From contig NZ_VDMO01000014.1 of NCBI RefSeq assembly GCF_006335125.1, forward strand, positions 54,407 to 118,406: 64,000 nucleotides of DNA, in the 5' to 3' direction. Position numbers and translations under genes: made by a program. Each line of letters starts with the position of its first letter. Within the stretch, counting starts at the first letter, position 1. Below are positions 49,263 to 59,484 of the stretch, in pieces. This DNA comes from Deinococcus radiopugnans ATCC 19172 (GTDB taxonomy: Bacteria; Deinococcota; Deinococci; Deinococcales; Deinococcaceae). The notes below the pieces were generated by a model. That model worked only from the letters and a program-made list of their open reading frames with translations, ran no database searches and was not told the DNA's origin.

Positions 49263-49454
49263 ATGACCGGACACACCAGCGACGAACACTTCGACGAGAC
49301 GCCCGAACACCACAGCGACGCCGAGAGCCTGCGCAAGATCCCCGAGCGCTACGAGAAAGACCCAGCCGTGGTGCAGGACGGCCCCGGCAACCCCGACATC
49401 GGCTTCGAGGAGCCGGAGGACACCACGACGCTGCCCGGACGCGTCTCGATCTAG
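49263..49454 (+). CDS. Small acidic hypothetical protein, 63 aa
   Basis: MTGHTSDEHFDETPEHHSDA begins a strongly acidic, hydrophilic peptide (EKDPAVVQDGPGNPDIGFEEPEDTT) with no signal peptide or known motif, likely disordered. The TAGCCT box 6 bases upstream and good codon use argue it is real. It is followed within 112 bases by the prx gene. Function unknown. Confidence 0.65.
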   Translation: MTGHTSDEHFDETPEHHSDAESLRKIPERYEKDPAVVQDGPGNPDIGFEEPEDTTTLPGRVSI

Positions 49455-49553
49455 CGCGGCCCGCCAGAGGACAGGGCACACCAGCGGACAGATCACAACG
49501 GATGACAGGGCGATGGGCGGACGGTTGATCGACCTGTCATCCTCTTGCCGCGT

Positions 49554-49559
49554 TACCCT
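49554..49559 (+). promoter_or_regulatory. Leaderless -10 box TACCCT
   Basis: 6 bases before the peroxiredoxin ATG at 49566. Confidence 0.65.
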
Positions 49560-49565
49560 GGACCC

Positions 49566-50057
49566 ATGACAGACGCCTCCCCCGTTCCCCAGCCCGGCCA
49601 GCCCTTTCCCGACTTCACCCTGAACGACGCCTCCGGCCAGGCCCACGCGCTGAACGACTACGCGGGCCGGTACCTGGTGCTGTACGTGTATCCCAAGGAC
49701 GACACCCCCGGCTGCACCAAAGAGGCGTGCGATTTCCGCGACAGCGCCCCGCTCAAGGCGCTGGGCGCGGCCATCGTGGGCGTCAGCGCGGACGACGCCG
49801 AGAGCCACACCCAGTTTGCCGAGAAGCACAGCCTGCCCTTTCCGCTGCTGAGTGACCCGGACGCCGCGTACCTGAAAAGCATCGGTTCCTACGGCCCCAA
49901 GAACCTGTACGGCAAGGTCACCGAGGGCATCAAGCGCCAGACCTTCCTGATCGGGCCGGACGGCACCCTGATCAAGAGCTGGCTGGCCGTGTCGGTGGAC
50001 GGGCACGCAGACGCGGTGGCGGCGGCCATCGAGAAGGACCAGAACAAGCATGCCTGA
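49566..50057 (+). CDS. bcp: Thioredoxin-dependent peroxiredoxin (PrxQ/BCP), 163 aa
   Basis: Atypical 2-Cys peroxiredoxin: peroxidatic Cys50 and resolving Cys55 in DDTPGCTKEACDFRD, the C-x4-C signature of BCP/PrxQ, with PKD motif upstream and the usual thioredoxin fold (FPLLSDPDAAYLKSIGSYG). Reduces hydrogen and organic peroxides in the cytoplasm. Leaderless start. Its last eight bases overlap the rpiA start, so both are co-translated. Confidence 0.95.
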   Translation: MTDASPVPQPGQPFPDFTLNDASGQAHALNDYAGRYLVLYVYPKDDTPGCTKEACDFRDSAPLKALGAAIVGVSADDAESHTQFAEKHSLPFPLLSDPDAAYLKSIGSYGPKNLYGKVTEGIKRQTFLIGPDGTLIKSWLAVSVDGHADAVAAAIEKDQNKHA

Positions 50058-50733
50058 TCTGGAGCCGCTGAAAAAGGAGGCTGCCCTGCGCGCCGTCGCC
50101 CTGGTCGAGAGCGGCATGCGGGTGGGCCTGGGCACCGGCAGCACCGCGAAGTACGCCATCGAGGAAATCGGGCGCCGGGTGCAGAGCGGGGCACTGACCC
50201 GCATCGTGGGCGTCGCCACCAGCGAGGCCAGCGACGCCCTGGCCCGTGAGGTGGGCCTGACGGTGGAGCCATTAGACCCCCGCCCGCTGGACATCGCCAT
50301 CGACGGCGCCGATGAGATCGCCCCCAACCTCGACCTGATCAAGGGTCTGGGCGGCGCCCTGCTGCGCGAGAAACTGACCGAGATGCAGTCGCGGCGGCTG
50401 ATCATCATTGCCGATCACAGCAAACTCGTGACCCAGATCGGCGAGAAGGCGCCGCTGCCGGTCGAGATCGTCCGTTTCGGTTTTCTGAGCACCGTCGAGC
50501 GGCTGCGCCAGATCGTGCCGGGCGGACGGCTGCGGCAACCCGGCGCGCAGCCCTACGTGACCGACAACGGCAATTACATCTACGACGCGCAGTTGCGCCC
50601 CGGCAGCGACATTGCCGCGCTGGAGCGCGAGCTGAAAGGGACCCTGGGCGTGGTGGAGACCGGCCTCTTCCTGGGCCTGGCCGAGCGGGCCTTCGTGGCC
50701 TCGCCGGACGGGGTGCAGGAACTGACCCGCTAG
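50050..50733 (+). CDS. rpiA: Ribose-5-phosphate isomerase A
   Basis: Interconverts ribose 5-phosphate and ribulose 5-phosphate in the pentose phosphate pathway. GLGTGSTAKYAI binds phosphate and IDGADEIAPNLDLIKGLGGALLREK holds the catalytic Asp/Lys region; TDNGNYIYD closes the active site. 227 residues, normal. Starts inside the end of bcp (overlap 50050-50057). NADPH from this pathway supports thioredoxin-dependent peroxiredoxin recycling, a sensible pairing. Confidence 0.96.
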   Translation: MPDLEPLKKEAALRAVALVESGMRVGLGTGSTAKYAIEEIGRRVQSGALTRIVGVATSEASDALAREVGLTVEPLDPRPLDIAIDGADEIAPNLDLIKGLGGALLREKLTEMQSRRLIIIADHSKLVTQIGEKAPLPVEIVRFGFLSTVERLRQIVPGGRLRQPGAQPYVTDNGNYIYDAQLRPGSDIAALERELKGTLGVVETGLFLGLAERAFVASPDGVQELTR

Positions 50734-50838
50734 CCCTGCCCTTGTTTGAATAGACCGCCTGAGACGGGCCGGACTGCGGCACGGCAGCCGGGACGCTCAG
50801 GAGACTTTGGGCGGACGCCGAAGCCTGGGCCGATGCCC

Positions 50839-50844
50839 TACGCT
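50839..50844 (+). promoter_or_regulatory. Leaderless -10 box TACGCT
   Basis: 6 bases before the PIG-L ATG at 50851. Confidence 0.6.
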
Positions 50845-50850
50845 GGGGCC

Positions 50851-51876
50851 ATGCGCGGGTCAGGGAGCAGGCGGCAATTCGGCACCCGGCGGCGCGACTG
50901 GGTGCTGGGCGCGCTGCTGCTCGTTGCGCTGGCGCTGGCCTACGCCATCAACGCGGCCTCGGCGCTGGTGGTGCTGTACCCGCGCGCCGTCGCCGCCGTC
51001 CACGCCCTGCCCGCGCTGCCGGCCATCCGCGCCGGGCAGACGGTGCTGGTGGTCAGCCCCCACCCCGACGACGAGAGCCTGTGCTGCGGCGGCCTGATCG
51101 CCGGGGCGGTGCAGGCCGGGGCACAGGTTTACGTTGTGTGGGTGACCAGCGGCGACGGCTTCGAGTTGGACAGCGCGCTGCTGGACCGCACCCTGCGGCC
51201 CCGCCTGGGGGCCACCCAGAAACTGGGCCGCCGCCGCATGGACGAGGGGGCCGCCGCCGCCGCCGCCCTGGGCGTGCCCGCCGGTCACCTGACCTTCCTG
51301 GGCTACCCGGACGGCGCGCTGCTGAGGATGTGGCGCAGTCCCGATCCAGTGCGCTCGCCCCACACCGGCACGTTGCGCGTGCCCTACACCCGCGCGCTGT
51401 CGCCCGGCGCGGTGTATACGGCCCTGAACCTGCGGCGTGACCTGGGCAGCGTGCTGGACCGCGTGAGGCCCGATCTGGTGCTGCTGCCCTCCACCAGCGA
51501 CGCCCACCCCGATCACGTCGCCACCAGCCTGTTCACGCAGGCCCTGCTGGGGGAACGCGGCTGGTCCTCCCGCGCCCGCTACTGGATCGTGCACGGCGGC
51601 CTGGAATGGCCGGTGCCCAAGGGACTGCACGAGAGCTTCCCGCTGCTGATCTCGCCGCGCGGCGTGCATCTGCCCTGGCACCGCGCCGATCTGGACCAGC
51701 AGGACGAGGACCAGAAGCTCGACGCCCTGAAGGCCCACGGCAGCCAGATGATGGTCATGCGCCGCTTCATGGAGGCCTTCGTGCGCAGCAACGAGCTGAT
51801 CACGCTGAAGGACACGGGCAATCCGGCAGACGGCACGAAAAGCGAGGAGGAGGACAGGGGCTACGGAGGGTTCTGA
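50851..51876 (+). CDS. Membrane-anchored PIG-L family deacetylase, 341 aa
   Basis: One N-terminal membrane segment (about residues 17-45: VLGALLLVALALAYAI) anchors a PIG-L domain facing out: LVVSPHPDDESLCCGGLI, then SDAHPDHVATS with the third ligand. The orientation suggests action on an envelope sugar or lipid. Longer than the cytosolic PIG-L at 20638 because of the anchor and a C-terminal tail. TACGCT is 6 bases before the ATG; in-frame upstream starts were rejected. Confidence 0.83.
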   Translation: MRGSGSRRQFGTRRRDWVLGALLLVALALAYAINAASALVVLYPRAVAAVHALPALPAIRAGQTVLVVSPHPDDESLCCGGLIAGAVQAGAQVYVVWVTSGDGFELDSALLDRTLRPRLGATQKLGRRRMDEGAAAAAALGVPAGHLTFLGYPDGALLRMWRSPDPVRSPHTGTLRVPYTRALSPGAVYTALNLRRDLGSVLDRVRPDLVLLPSTSDAHPDHVATSLFTQALLGERGWSSRARYWIVHGGLEWPVPKGLHESFPLLISPRGVHLPWHRADLDQQDEDQKLDALKAHGSQMMVMRRFMEAFVRSNELITLKDTGNPADGTKSEEEDRGYGGF

Positions 51877-51909
51877 CCCTGGGGCCTCAAGCCGGAGGCA
51901 GGAAAGCGC

Positions 51910-53946
<2,037 letters not shown>

Positions 53947-53952
53947 GCTCGC

Positions 53953-53958
53953 AGGCTA
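53953..53958 (-). promoter_or_regulatory. Leaderless -10 box TAGCCT
   Basis: 6 bases before the DUF255 gene ATG at 53946. Confidence 0.6.
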
Positions 53959-54058
53959 ACGCCTCCCCGGCCCCGGCGGGATTGGCGTCCCACGGCACAG
54001 ACTTCATCCATTTGGGCTTCACACATTCGGCGTTCAAAAAAGCCTCAGACTACAGTGA

Positions 54059-54967
54059 ATGACACAGGCCAACAGCACTCCCGCAGCACAGGACACCGCC
54101 TTTGACCGTCCCGTCCGGGTGCGGGCCGGGTTCTCGCTGACCTTCGAGGTGCCCTACCCCACCCCGATGCTGTTCGTGGTGCAGCCGGGAGACCGTCTGG
54201 AGGCCACCGGCACCCGCCAGCGCATCATCGACGCCCGGCCCCTGGGCGCGGCCCGGGGCATCCACACCTACACCGACGGGCACGGCAACACGGTCTGGCG
54301 CACGGTGGCGCAGCCCGGCACCTTCGAGATCGGGCATGACCTGATCGCGGAAATCACGCGCAACCCCGATCCGGTGCTGCCGCACCTGAAAAAGACCCTG
54401 GTGCAGGATCTGCCCGACGAGACCATCCAGTATCTGCTGCCCAGCCGCTATGTCGACAGCGATCTGATCAGCGCCGAGGCCTGGGAGCGCTTTGGGCACG
54501 TGGCGGGCGGCTGGGCGCAGGTGCAGGCCATCAGCGATTTCCTGTTCGACGAGTGCACCTACGGCTACGGCTCAACCAGCAGCACCTCGGCCAAGCAGGC
54601 GCTGGACAGCCGCCGCGCGGTGTGCCGGGATTTCGCGCACATGGGCGTGGCCTTCTGCCGGGCGCTGAACATCCCAGCCCGCTACGTCTGCGGCTACATG
54701 CCCGACATCGACATCGTGCCCGATCCCGTGCCGATGGACTTCCACGCGTGGTTCGAGGCGTTCCTGGACGGCCAGTGGCGCACCTTCGACGCCCGCCACA
54801 ACAAGCCGCGCGCGGGCCGCGTGCTGATCGCGCAGGGCCGCGACGCCAGCGACGTGGCCTTTTCCACCACCTTCGGCAGCGCCCGGCTGACCCACATGAA
54901 GGTCTGGGCCGACGAGACGGACGCTGCCAATACGCTGGACATCGCGCCCAATCCCCGGATTTTCTAG
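54059..54967 (+). CDS. Transglutaminase-like cysteine protease-fold protein, 302 aa
   Basis: An N-terminal beta domain (FSLTFEVPYPTPMLFVVQPG) precedes a transglutaminase core: catalytic Cys in SRRAVCRDFAHMGVAFCRALNIPARYVCGYM, His in MDFHAWFEAFLDGQWRTFDARHN with Asp nearby, giving the Cys-His-Asp triad. No signal peptide. Such bacterial proteins are usually peptidases. It is divergent from the DUF255 gene with 112 bases between them. Confidence 0.88.
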   Translation: MTQANSTPAAQDTAFDRPVRVRAGFSLTFEVPYPTPMLFVVQPGDRLEATGTRQRIIDARPLGAARGIHTYTDGHGNTVWRTVAQPGTFEIGHDLIAEITRNPDPVLPHLKKTLVQDLPDETIQYLLPSRYVDSDLISAEAWERFGHVAGGWAQVQAISDFLFDECTYGYGSTSSTSAKQALDSRRAVCRDFAHMGVAFCRALNIPARYVCGYMPDIDIVPDPVPMDFHAWFEAFLDGQWRTFDARHNKPRAGRVLIAQGRDASDVAFSTTFGSARLTHMKVWADETDAANTLDIAPNPRIF

Positions 54968-54970
54968 GGC

Positions 54971-55104
54971 ACCTTCACCCTTAAGCCCTCGCCCCTCTGG
55001 AGCGGGACTTCTTGTGGCGCGTTCTGAAGACGGCGGGAACGCGCAGTCTGTCCGCGGCCGATTCTCCCCCCTGAGAGGGGGGCCGCGCAACGGTGGGTGA
55101 GGGT
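54971..55104. repeat. Structured palindromic intergenic element
   Basis: Ends ACCTTCACCC (54971-54980) and GGGTGAGGGT (55095-55104) are inverted, 9 of 10. Inside, GCGCGTTC (55017-55024) pairs with GAACGCGC (55037-55044), and CCCCTC is complemented by GAGGGG. It resembles a MITE-like dispersed repeat; it may also end transcription of both convergent genes. Confidence 0.4.
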
Positions 55105-55107
55105 CTT

Positions 55108-55413
55108 TTACCCCCGCCGCGTCCGCACCGGCCCCAGCGGCGTCCAGCCTGCGGCCCGCAGGGCAGCGCGCAGATCGTCCGGCCCCAGGTGCGCCCAGAG
55201 GGGCCGGGCCTCCAGCGTCACGTCGCCCAGCCGCGCCACCGGCCACGTACAGATGGCCCAGTCGGGCAGGGTGAGCTGCTCCGGCGCGTCTGCGGGGCTC
55301 ACCGCTTCCAGCACCAGCGTGCCGAACGGTTCGTCGGCGGGGCGCGCGGGCCGCATGGACTGAGGGGCAGGCAGCGGGGGAACAGTGGGAGCGCAACGGG
55401 CATTCAGGGTCAT
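55108..55413 (-). CDS. Hypothetical protein, 101 aa
   Basis: From MTLNARCAPTVPPLPAPQSM; Pro/Ala/Leu-rich, soluble, no known domain. AGGAGG lies 5 bases before the ATG at 55411-55413, which is the best evidence that it is a gene and the reason I reject the upstream start at 55542. It is divergent from the LysR gene; a shared regulatory palindrome lies between them, so LysR may control it. Confidence 0.6.
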   Translation of the reverse strand: MTLNARCAPTVPPLPAPQSMRPARPADEPFGTLVLEAVSPADAPEQLTLPDWAICTWPVARLGDVTLEARPLWAHLGPDDLRAALRAAGWTPLGPVRTRRG

Positions 55414-55490
55414 GGCGAACCTCCTGCGCCCAGCCTGCGCCGCCGCGGCTGACTCTGGACATCGGTTCCGTGTCATCCGCGGCCCAGCCG

Positions 55491-55509
55491 CCATCGGTTG
55501 TTCCGATGG
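55491..55509. promoter_or_regulatory. Likely LysR-type operator, T-N11-A palindrome
   Basis: CCATCGG-TTGTT-CCGATGG is a perfect inverted repeat with the T-N11-A core expected of LysR-family sites. It sits between the 101-aa gene (start 55413) and lysR (start 55541), 21 bases before the lysR -10 box. Confidence 0.6.
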
Positions 55510-55529
55510 GTGGGGTTCGGCGCGCGGCC

Positions 55530-55535
55530 TACAAT
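55530..55535 (+). promoter_or_regulatory. Leaderless -10 box TACAAT
   Basis: 5 bases before the LysR ATG at 55541. Confidence 0.65.
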
Positions 55536-55540
55536 GAAAC

Positions 55541-56497
55541 ATGGCGTTGCCCAGAACCCCCGTTGCCGCTCAGAACCAGCCCACCTTGGCGCAGTTGCGG
55601 GCGCTGATTGCCGTGGTGGACGCCGGGGGCTTCGGCGAGGCGGCGGCGGAGTTGAATGCCTCGCAGTCGTCGCTGAGCGAGGCGGTGGGCAAGCTGGAAG
55701 CCCTGGCGGGCCGCCCGCTGCTGCGCCGCAGCGCCAGCGGAACGGTGCCCACGCCCGCTGGTCTGCGCGCGGTGGCCCATGCCCGCGCCGCCGTGCAGGC
55801 GGCCGGGGACGTGCTGCTGGCGGCGCAGGACGACGGCGAGCTGTCAGGGGTGCTGCGGATCTCATCCTTCCGCTCGGCCGCCACGCATCTGCTGCCGCCC
55901 GTCCTGGCGGCCTTTCGTCGACAACATCCGGCCGTGACCATCCGGTTGCTGGACGGAGACCGCAACCGGGGAAATACCGGCGAACAGCAGGTGAGAAGCG
56001 GACAGGCCGATCTGGCGCTGGTCGAGGGCGAGGCGGCGGCGGGCCTGCGGCTCACGCCGCTGTTTCAGGACGACTACCTGTTTGTTGCCCCGGCGTCGCG
56101 CGGCCCGCATCCAGTGACCGTGGAGGAGCTGGCGGGCGGGCCGCTGCTGCTGTCGCCCAGAGGGAACTCGTGCCACCAGCGCATCGAGACGCATCTGCTG
56201 GGCCTGGGCGTCGATACGCCGGGCATCACGGAGATCGAACAGGACAGCGTGATCCTGGGCATGGTGCGTCACGGTCTGGGGGTCACGGTGATGCCCCGCC
56301 TGGCCCTGCTCCCCGTGCCGGATGGCCTGATCCTCCTGCCCCTGCCCGCACCCCTGAACCGGACGATGGCCGTGGCCGCGCTGCCGCACCGGGCCGGGTT
56401 GCCGCTGATCCGGGCCTTTACGGCGGCGCTGGTGGCGTCGCTGGGGCCACGGCCAGCGGAGCAATTTGCCTCCCAGACCTTGCGCGTCTGGAACTGA
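55541..56497 (+). CDS. LysR-family transcriptional regulator, 318 aa
   Basis: N-terminal winged helix-turn-helix (LRALIAVVDAGGFGEAAAELNASQSSLSEAVGKLEALAGRPLLRR), then a two-lobed effector domain (LRISSFRSAATHLLPPVLAAFRRQHPAVTIRLLDGD, DLALVEGEAA, GLGVTVMPRLALLPV). It should bind the palindrome at 55491-55509 and control its own gene, the divergent 101-aa gene, or ggt just downstream (38 bases). Effector unknown. Leaderless start. Confidence 0.93.
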   Translation: MALPRTPVAAQNQPTLAQLRALIAVVDAGGFGEAAAELNASQSSLSEAVGKLEALAGRPLLRRSASGTVPTPAGLRAVAHARAAVQAAGDVLLAAQDDGELSGVLRISSFRSAATHLLPPVLAAFRRQHPAVTIRLLDGDRNRGNTGEQQVRSGQADLALVEGEAAAGLRLTPLFQDDYLFVAPASRGPHPVTVEELAGGPLLLSPRGNSCHQRIETHLLGLGVDTPGITEIEQDSVILGMVRHGLGVTVMPRLALLPVPDGLILLPLPAPLNRTMAVAALPHRAGLPLIRAFTAALVASLGPRPAEQFASQTLRVWN

Positions 56498-56520
56498 GCA
56501 ACACCTCCTCTCGCCCCTGC

Positions 56521-56526
56521 TACCCT
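56521..56526 (+). promoter_or_regulatory. Candidate -10 box TACCCT before ggt
   Basis: 9 bases before the ggt ATG at 56536, slightly longer than the usual spacing here. Confidence 0.5.
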
Positions 56527-56535
56527 GATGGGCCT

Positions 56536-58140
56536 ATGGCCTATCAAATTGAATATCCGGTGGTGCGCCGTCCCGTCTACGCCTCGCGCGGCATGGTCAT
56601 CACGGGTCAGCCTATGGCTGCGCAGGCCGGGCTGAGCGTGCTGCAGGCGGGCGGCAACGCCGTGGACGCCGCGATTGCCACCGCCGCCGCGCTGACGGTG
56701 GTGGAGCCCACCGCCAACGGCATCGGCGGCGACCTGTTCGCGCTGGTGTGGGCCGGGGGCCAGCTGCACGGCCTGAACGCCAGCGGCGCGGCGCCCGCCG
56801 CCCTGACGCTGGACGCCCTGCAGCAGCGGCACGGCGGCGAGATGCCCCGCCACGGCTGGACGCCCGTGACCGTGCCCGGCGGCGTGCGCGGCTGGGCTGA
56901 CCTGCACCGCGCGCACGGACGTCTGGACTTCGCGCAGGTGCTGGCCCCGGCCATCGGCTACGCCCGCGACGGCTTTCCGCTGTCGCCCGCCGCGTCGGCC
57001 GGCTGGGCGCGCACCATCCAGAGTTTCCGGGGCCTGAAACTGGACATCATGGAGGAGTGGTTCCGCACCTTCGCCCCGGACGGTTTTGCGCCCGCCCCCG
57101 GCGCGTTGTGGCGCAGCGAGGGTCACGCCCGCACGCTGGAAGCCATCGCCGAGAGCTACGGCGAGTCGTTTTACAGCGGTGATCTGGCCGCACAGATCGA
57201 TGCCCACGCGCAGGCGACCGGCGGCCTGCTGCGCGCCGAGGATCTGGCCGCCCACCAGAGTGAGTGGGTCACGCCGATTTCCGCCGAATACGGCAGCCAC
57301 CGCGTCCATGAGATTCCGCCGAACGGTCAGGGCATCGCCGCGCTGATCGCGCTGAATATTCTGGAAGGCCAGCGCCTGCCCGACCGCCGCGACGATCCCG
57401 ACGGCCTGCACCTGCAGATCGAGGCCATGAAGCGCGGCTTCCACGACGCCCACCAGTACGTGGCGGACATGCGGCACAGCCGGGTGGATGTGGAACACCT
57501 GCTCTCGGCGGCGAACACACAGGCCCACCGTGCCCGGCTCTCGGACACGGCGCACGACCCGGCCACCGCCCCGCCCAGCAGCGGCGGCACGGTGTATCTG
57601 GCGACCGCCGACAACGAGGGCAACATGGTCAGCCTGATCCAGAGCAACTACATGGGCTTCGGCAGCGGCGTGGTGGTGCCGGGCACCGGCATCGGGCTGC
57701 ACAACCGGGGCCACAACTTCAACCTGGAACCCGGCCACCCCAACGTGCTGGCCCCCGGCAAACGCCCATACCACACCATCATTCCCGGTTTCCTGACGCG
57801 CAACGACGGCACCCCGGTCGGCCCCTTCGGCGTGATGGGCGGCTTCATGCAGCCGCAGGGCCACCTGCAGGTCGTGCTGAACACCGTGCGCTACGGCATG
57901 AACCCGCAGCAGGCGCTGGACGCCCCGCGCTGGCAGTGGCTCTCGGGGCTGGGGGTGGAGGTGGAAGCGGGCCTGGGCGCCGGACTGGCCCGCGAACTGG
58001 CCCACCGGGGCCACCGGGTCAGCGTGCAGCTGGAACCCAGCGCCTTCGGGCGCGGCCAGATCATCTGGCGCAACCCCGAAACCGGCGTGCTGGAAGGCGG
58101 CACCGAGAGCCGCACCGACGGTCACATCGCGGCCTGGTAA
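56536..58140 (+). CDS. ggt: Gamma-glutamyltransferase, 534 aa
   Basis: N-terminal nucleophile enzyme that cleaves gamma-glutamyl bonds in glutathione-like compounds. GGNAVDAAIATAAALTVVEPTANGIGGDLFAL is the large-subunit start; the autoprocessing and catalytic Thr352 lies in SSGGTVYLATADNEGNMVS, and GHNFNLEPGHPNVLAPGKRPYHTIIPG follows. No signal peptide, so it may be cytoplasmic, which is unusual for the family. Complete length. An ORF extending upstream to 55498 is shadow sequence. Confidence 0.94.
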   Translation: MAYQIEYPVVRRPVYASRGMVITGQPMAAQAGLSVLQAGGNAVDAAIATAAALTVVEPTANGIGGDLFALVWAGGQLHGLNASGAAPAALTLDALQQRHGGEMPRHGWTPVTVPGGVRGWADLHRAHGRLDFAQVLAPAIGYARDGFPLSPAASAGWARTIQSFRGLKLDIMEEWFRTFAPDGFAPAPGALWRSEGHARTLEAIAESYGESFYSGDLAAQIDAHAQATGGLLRAEDLAAHQSEWVTPISAEYGSHRVHEIPPNGQGIAALIALNILEGQRLPDRRDDPDGLHLQIEAMKRGFHDAHQYVADMRHSRVDVEHLLSAANTQAHRARLSDTAHDPATAPPSSGGTVYLATADNEGNMVSLIQSNYMGFGSGVVVPGTGIGLHNRGHNFNLEPGHPNVLAPGKRPYHTIIPGFLTRNDGTPVGPFGVMGGFMQPQGHLQVVLNTVRYGMNPQQALDAPRWQWLSGLGVEVEAGLGAGLARELAHRGHRVSVQLEPSAFGRGQIIWRNPETGVLEGGTESRTDGHIAAW

Positions 58141-58151
58141 AACGAAGAGGC

Positions 58152-58198
58152 AAAGAAGTGGGGCCAGCAGCGGCGAACGCTCTGGCCCCACTTTCTTT
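58152..58198. terminator. Strong bidirectional terminator after ggt
   Basis: AAAGAAGTGGGGCCAG (58152-58167) pairs with CTGGCCCCACTTTCTTT (58182-58198); A-rich before and T-rich after, so it can stop both ggt and the minus-strand gene ending at 58210. Confidence 0.85.
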
Positions 58199-58209
58199 GA
58201 TCCCTCCGA

Positions 58210-59268
58210 CTACTTTGCGGTCACCGGATCCACATTTTCAAGCACGAACACGGCGTCCTGATAATCGCCGTTCGCTGAGGGCTCGAAGGCCAGCAGGAAG
58301 CTGTGCGGGACCACCTTGCCATCACCGTCCTTCAGCGGATAGACGCGCACGGCGTGGCGAACGGGGCCGGTGTTCAGGCGGTCCAGGGTATAGGTGTCCT
58401 GGGTGGGGTATTTGCCGTTGGCCGCCAGATAGACCCCGAACGCTTGGGCGCCCGGATCGAAGGTGGTCTGACTGCCCGGCTGAAGCGGCGGATTCAGGGC
58501 CTGATGCCCACCCATGTCCAGGGTGCCCCGCACCTGCGTCCGCGCCACAGTGCCCTCCAGCACGAAGGTCCCGTAGGCCGAGAGGCCGTCAGGGGAATAG
58601 CGGGCCACCGGGCGCAGGGTCACCGGGACCGCCGTCAAGGCGCGCTTGAACAGCGGGGCCGCGATCTCGTCGCCGATGGGGGCGTCACCCGTACTCAGGA
58701 TCAGCCCCTGACCACCCACGTTAATCTGGTACCCCAGAGCGTCCACGATCTGGGCCAGTGCCGGCTCCTTGTCGCCTTCCAGGCCGGCGGCGCGCAGACC
58801 AGCAAGTTCCACCTCGCCCACGGCGCTGTCCCCCACGGCCCGAAGCGTGGCGCGCAGGACCCCCGTCGGGTTGCCCGGCAGCAGCTTTACGCCCAGGTCC
58901 AGGCTGGCTCCGGCGGCCAGCGTCAGTGGAAAGGAGGGCGGGGAGACCAGCCCGAAGGCAGCCCCCATGCTGAAAGTGACTCCCGTCAACCGGACCGGGG
59001 CGTCGCTGCTGTTCTGAAGCGTGACCGTCTGCACGGGACTGGCCCCGGCTCCAGTGCCGGTCTGCGTGCCGCTGAACACCAGCCGGCCCGGCTGGGCACT
59101 GAGCTGGATGGCGGGTTCAGGCGCAGGCACAGGCACAGGCTCGGGCCGGAGGAGGCCGCCCTGGGGCTGCGCGCAGCCGGTGGTCATCACCAGCAGGGCG
59201 GCCAGCAGCCAGCGGCCCCGGCCTGCGCGGCGCGGGTGGGAGGAATTCTGGGGGGGAAGAATAGTCAT
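58210..59268 (-). CDS. Lipoprotein of unknown function, 352 aa
   Basis: Signal peptide with lipobox TTGC (about Cys32), a Pro-rich linker, then an Ig-like beta domain (AIQLSAQPGRLVFSGTQTGT to VTLQNSSDAPVRLTGVTFS) of the 'choice-of-anchor D' type, and a C-terminal domain ending NGDYQDAVFVLENVDPVTA. Surface-exposed lipoprotein; function unknown. GGAG lies about 9 bases before the ATG. First on the coordinate axis of four exported proteins on the minus strand. Confidence 0.75.
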   Translation of the reverse strand: MTILPPQNSSHPRRAGRGRWLLAALLVMTTGCAQPQGGLLRPEPVPVPAPEPAIQLSAQPGRLVFSGTQTGTGAGASPVQTVTLQNSSDAPVRLTGVTFSMGAAFGLVSPPSFPLTLAAGASLDLGVKLLPGNPTGVLRATLRAVGDSAVGEVELAGLRAAGLEGDKEPALAQIVDALGYQINVGGQGLILSTGDAPIGDEIAAPLFKRALTAVPVTLRPVARYSPDGLSAYGTFVLEGTVARTQVRGTLDMGGHQALNPPLQPGSQTTFDPGAQAFGVYLAANGKYPTQDTYTLDRLNTGPVRHAVRVYPLKDGDGKVVPHSFLLAFEPSANGDYQDAVFVLENVDPVTAK

Positions 59269-59484
59269 GGCTCACTCCTGAGTCGATTTCGCTGTGTCGA
59301 GATCACCAACCGGAAGAGCGCTTCTCGCTGACCGCAGGTCTGCTGGGCTGAATCGGTGGGTTCGGTGGTTGTGGCGATGCGTGGGGCGAGACGGCGGCGC
59401 AGTGGTCTGCCGCCTGGATGACGAACGGGTGAAAGCTGGCCCGGCGGCCCGCCGCGACACTGACCGTTCACGACTGGCCGCGCC

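Noticed and set aside
49176..50408. N-terminal extension of pullulanase to a 1527-codon ORF
   Set aside because: The extension is antisense to the prx and rpiA genes; the signal peptide at 49175 marks the true start.
55498..56535. Upstream extension of ggt to an 880-codon ORF
   Set aside because: It runs out of frame through lysR; the GGT family start and a TACCCT box fit 56536.
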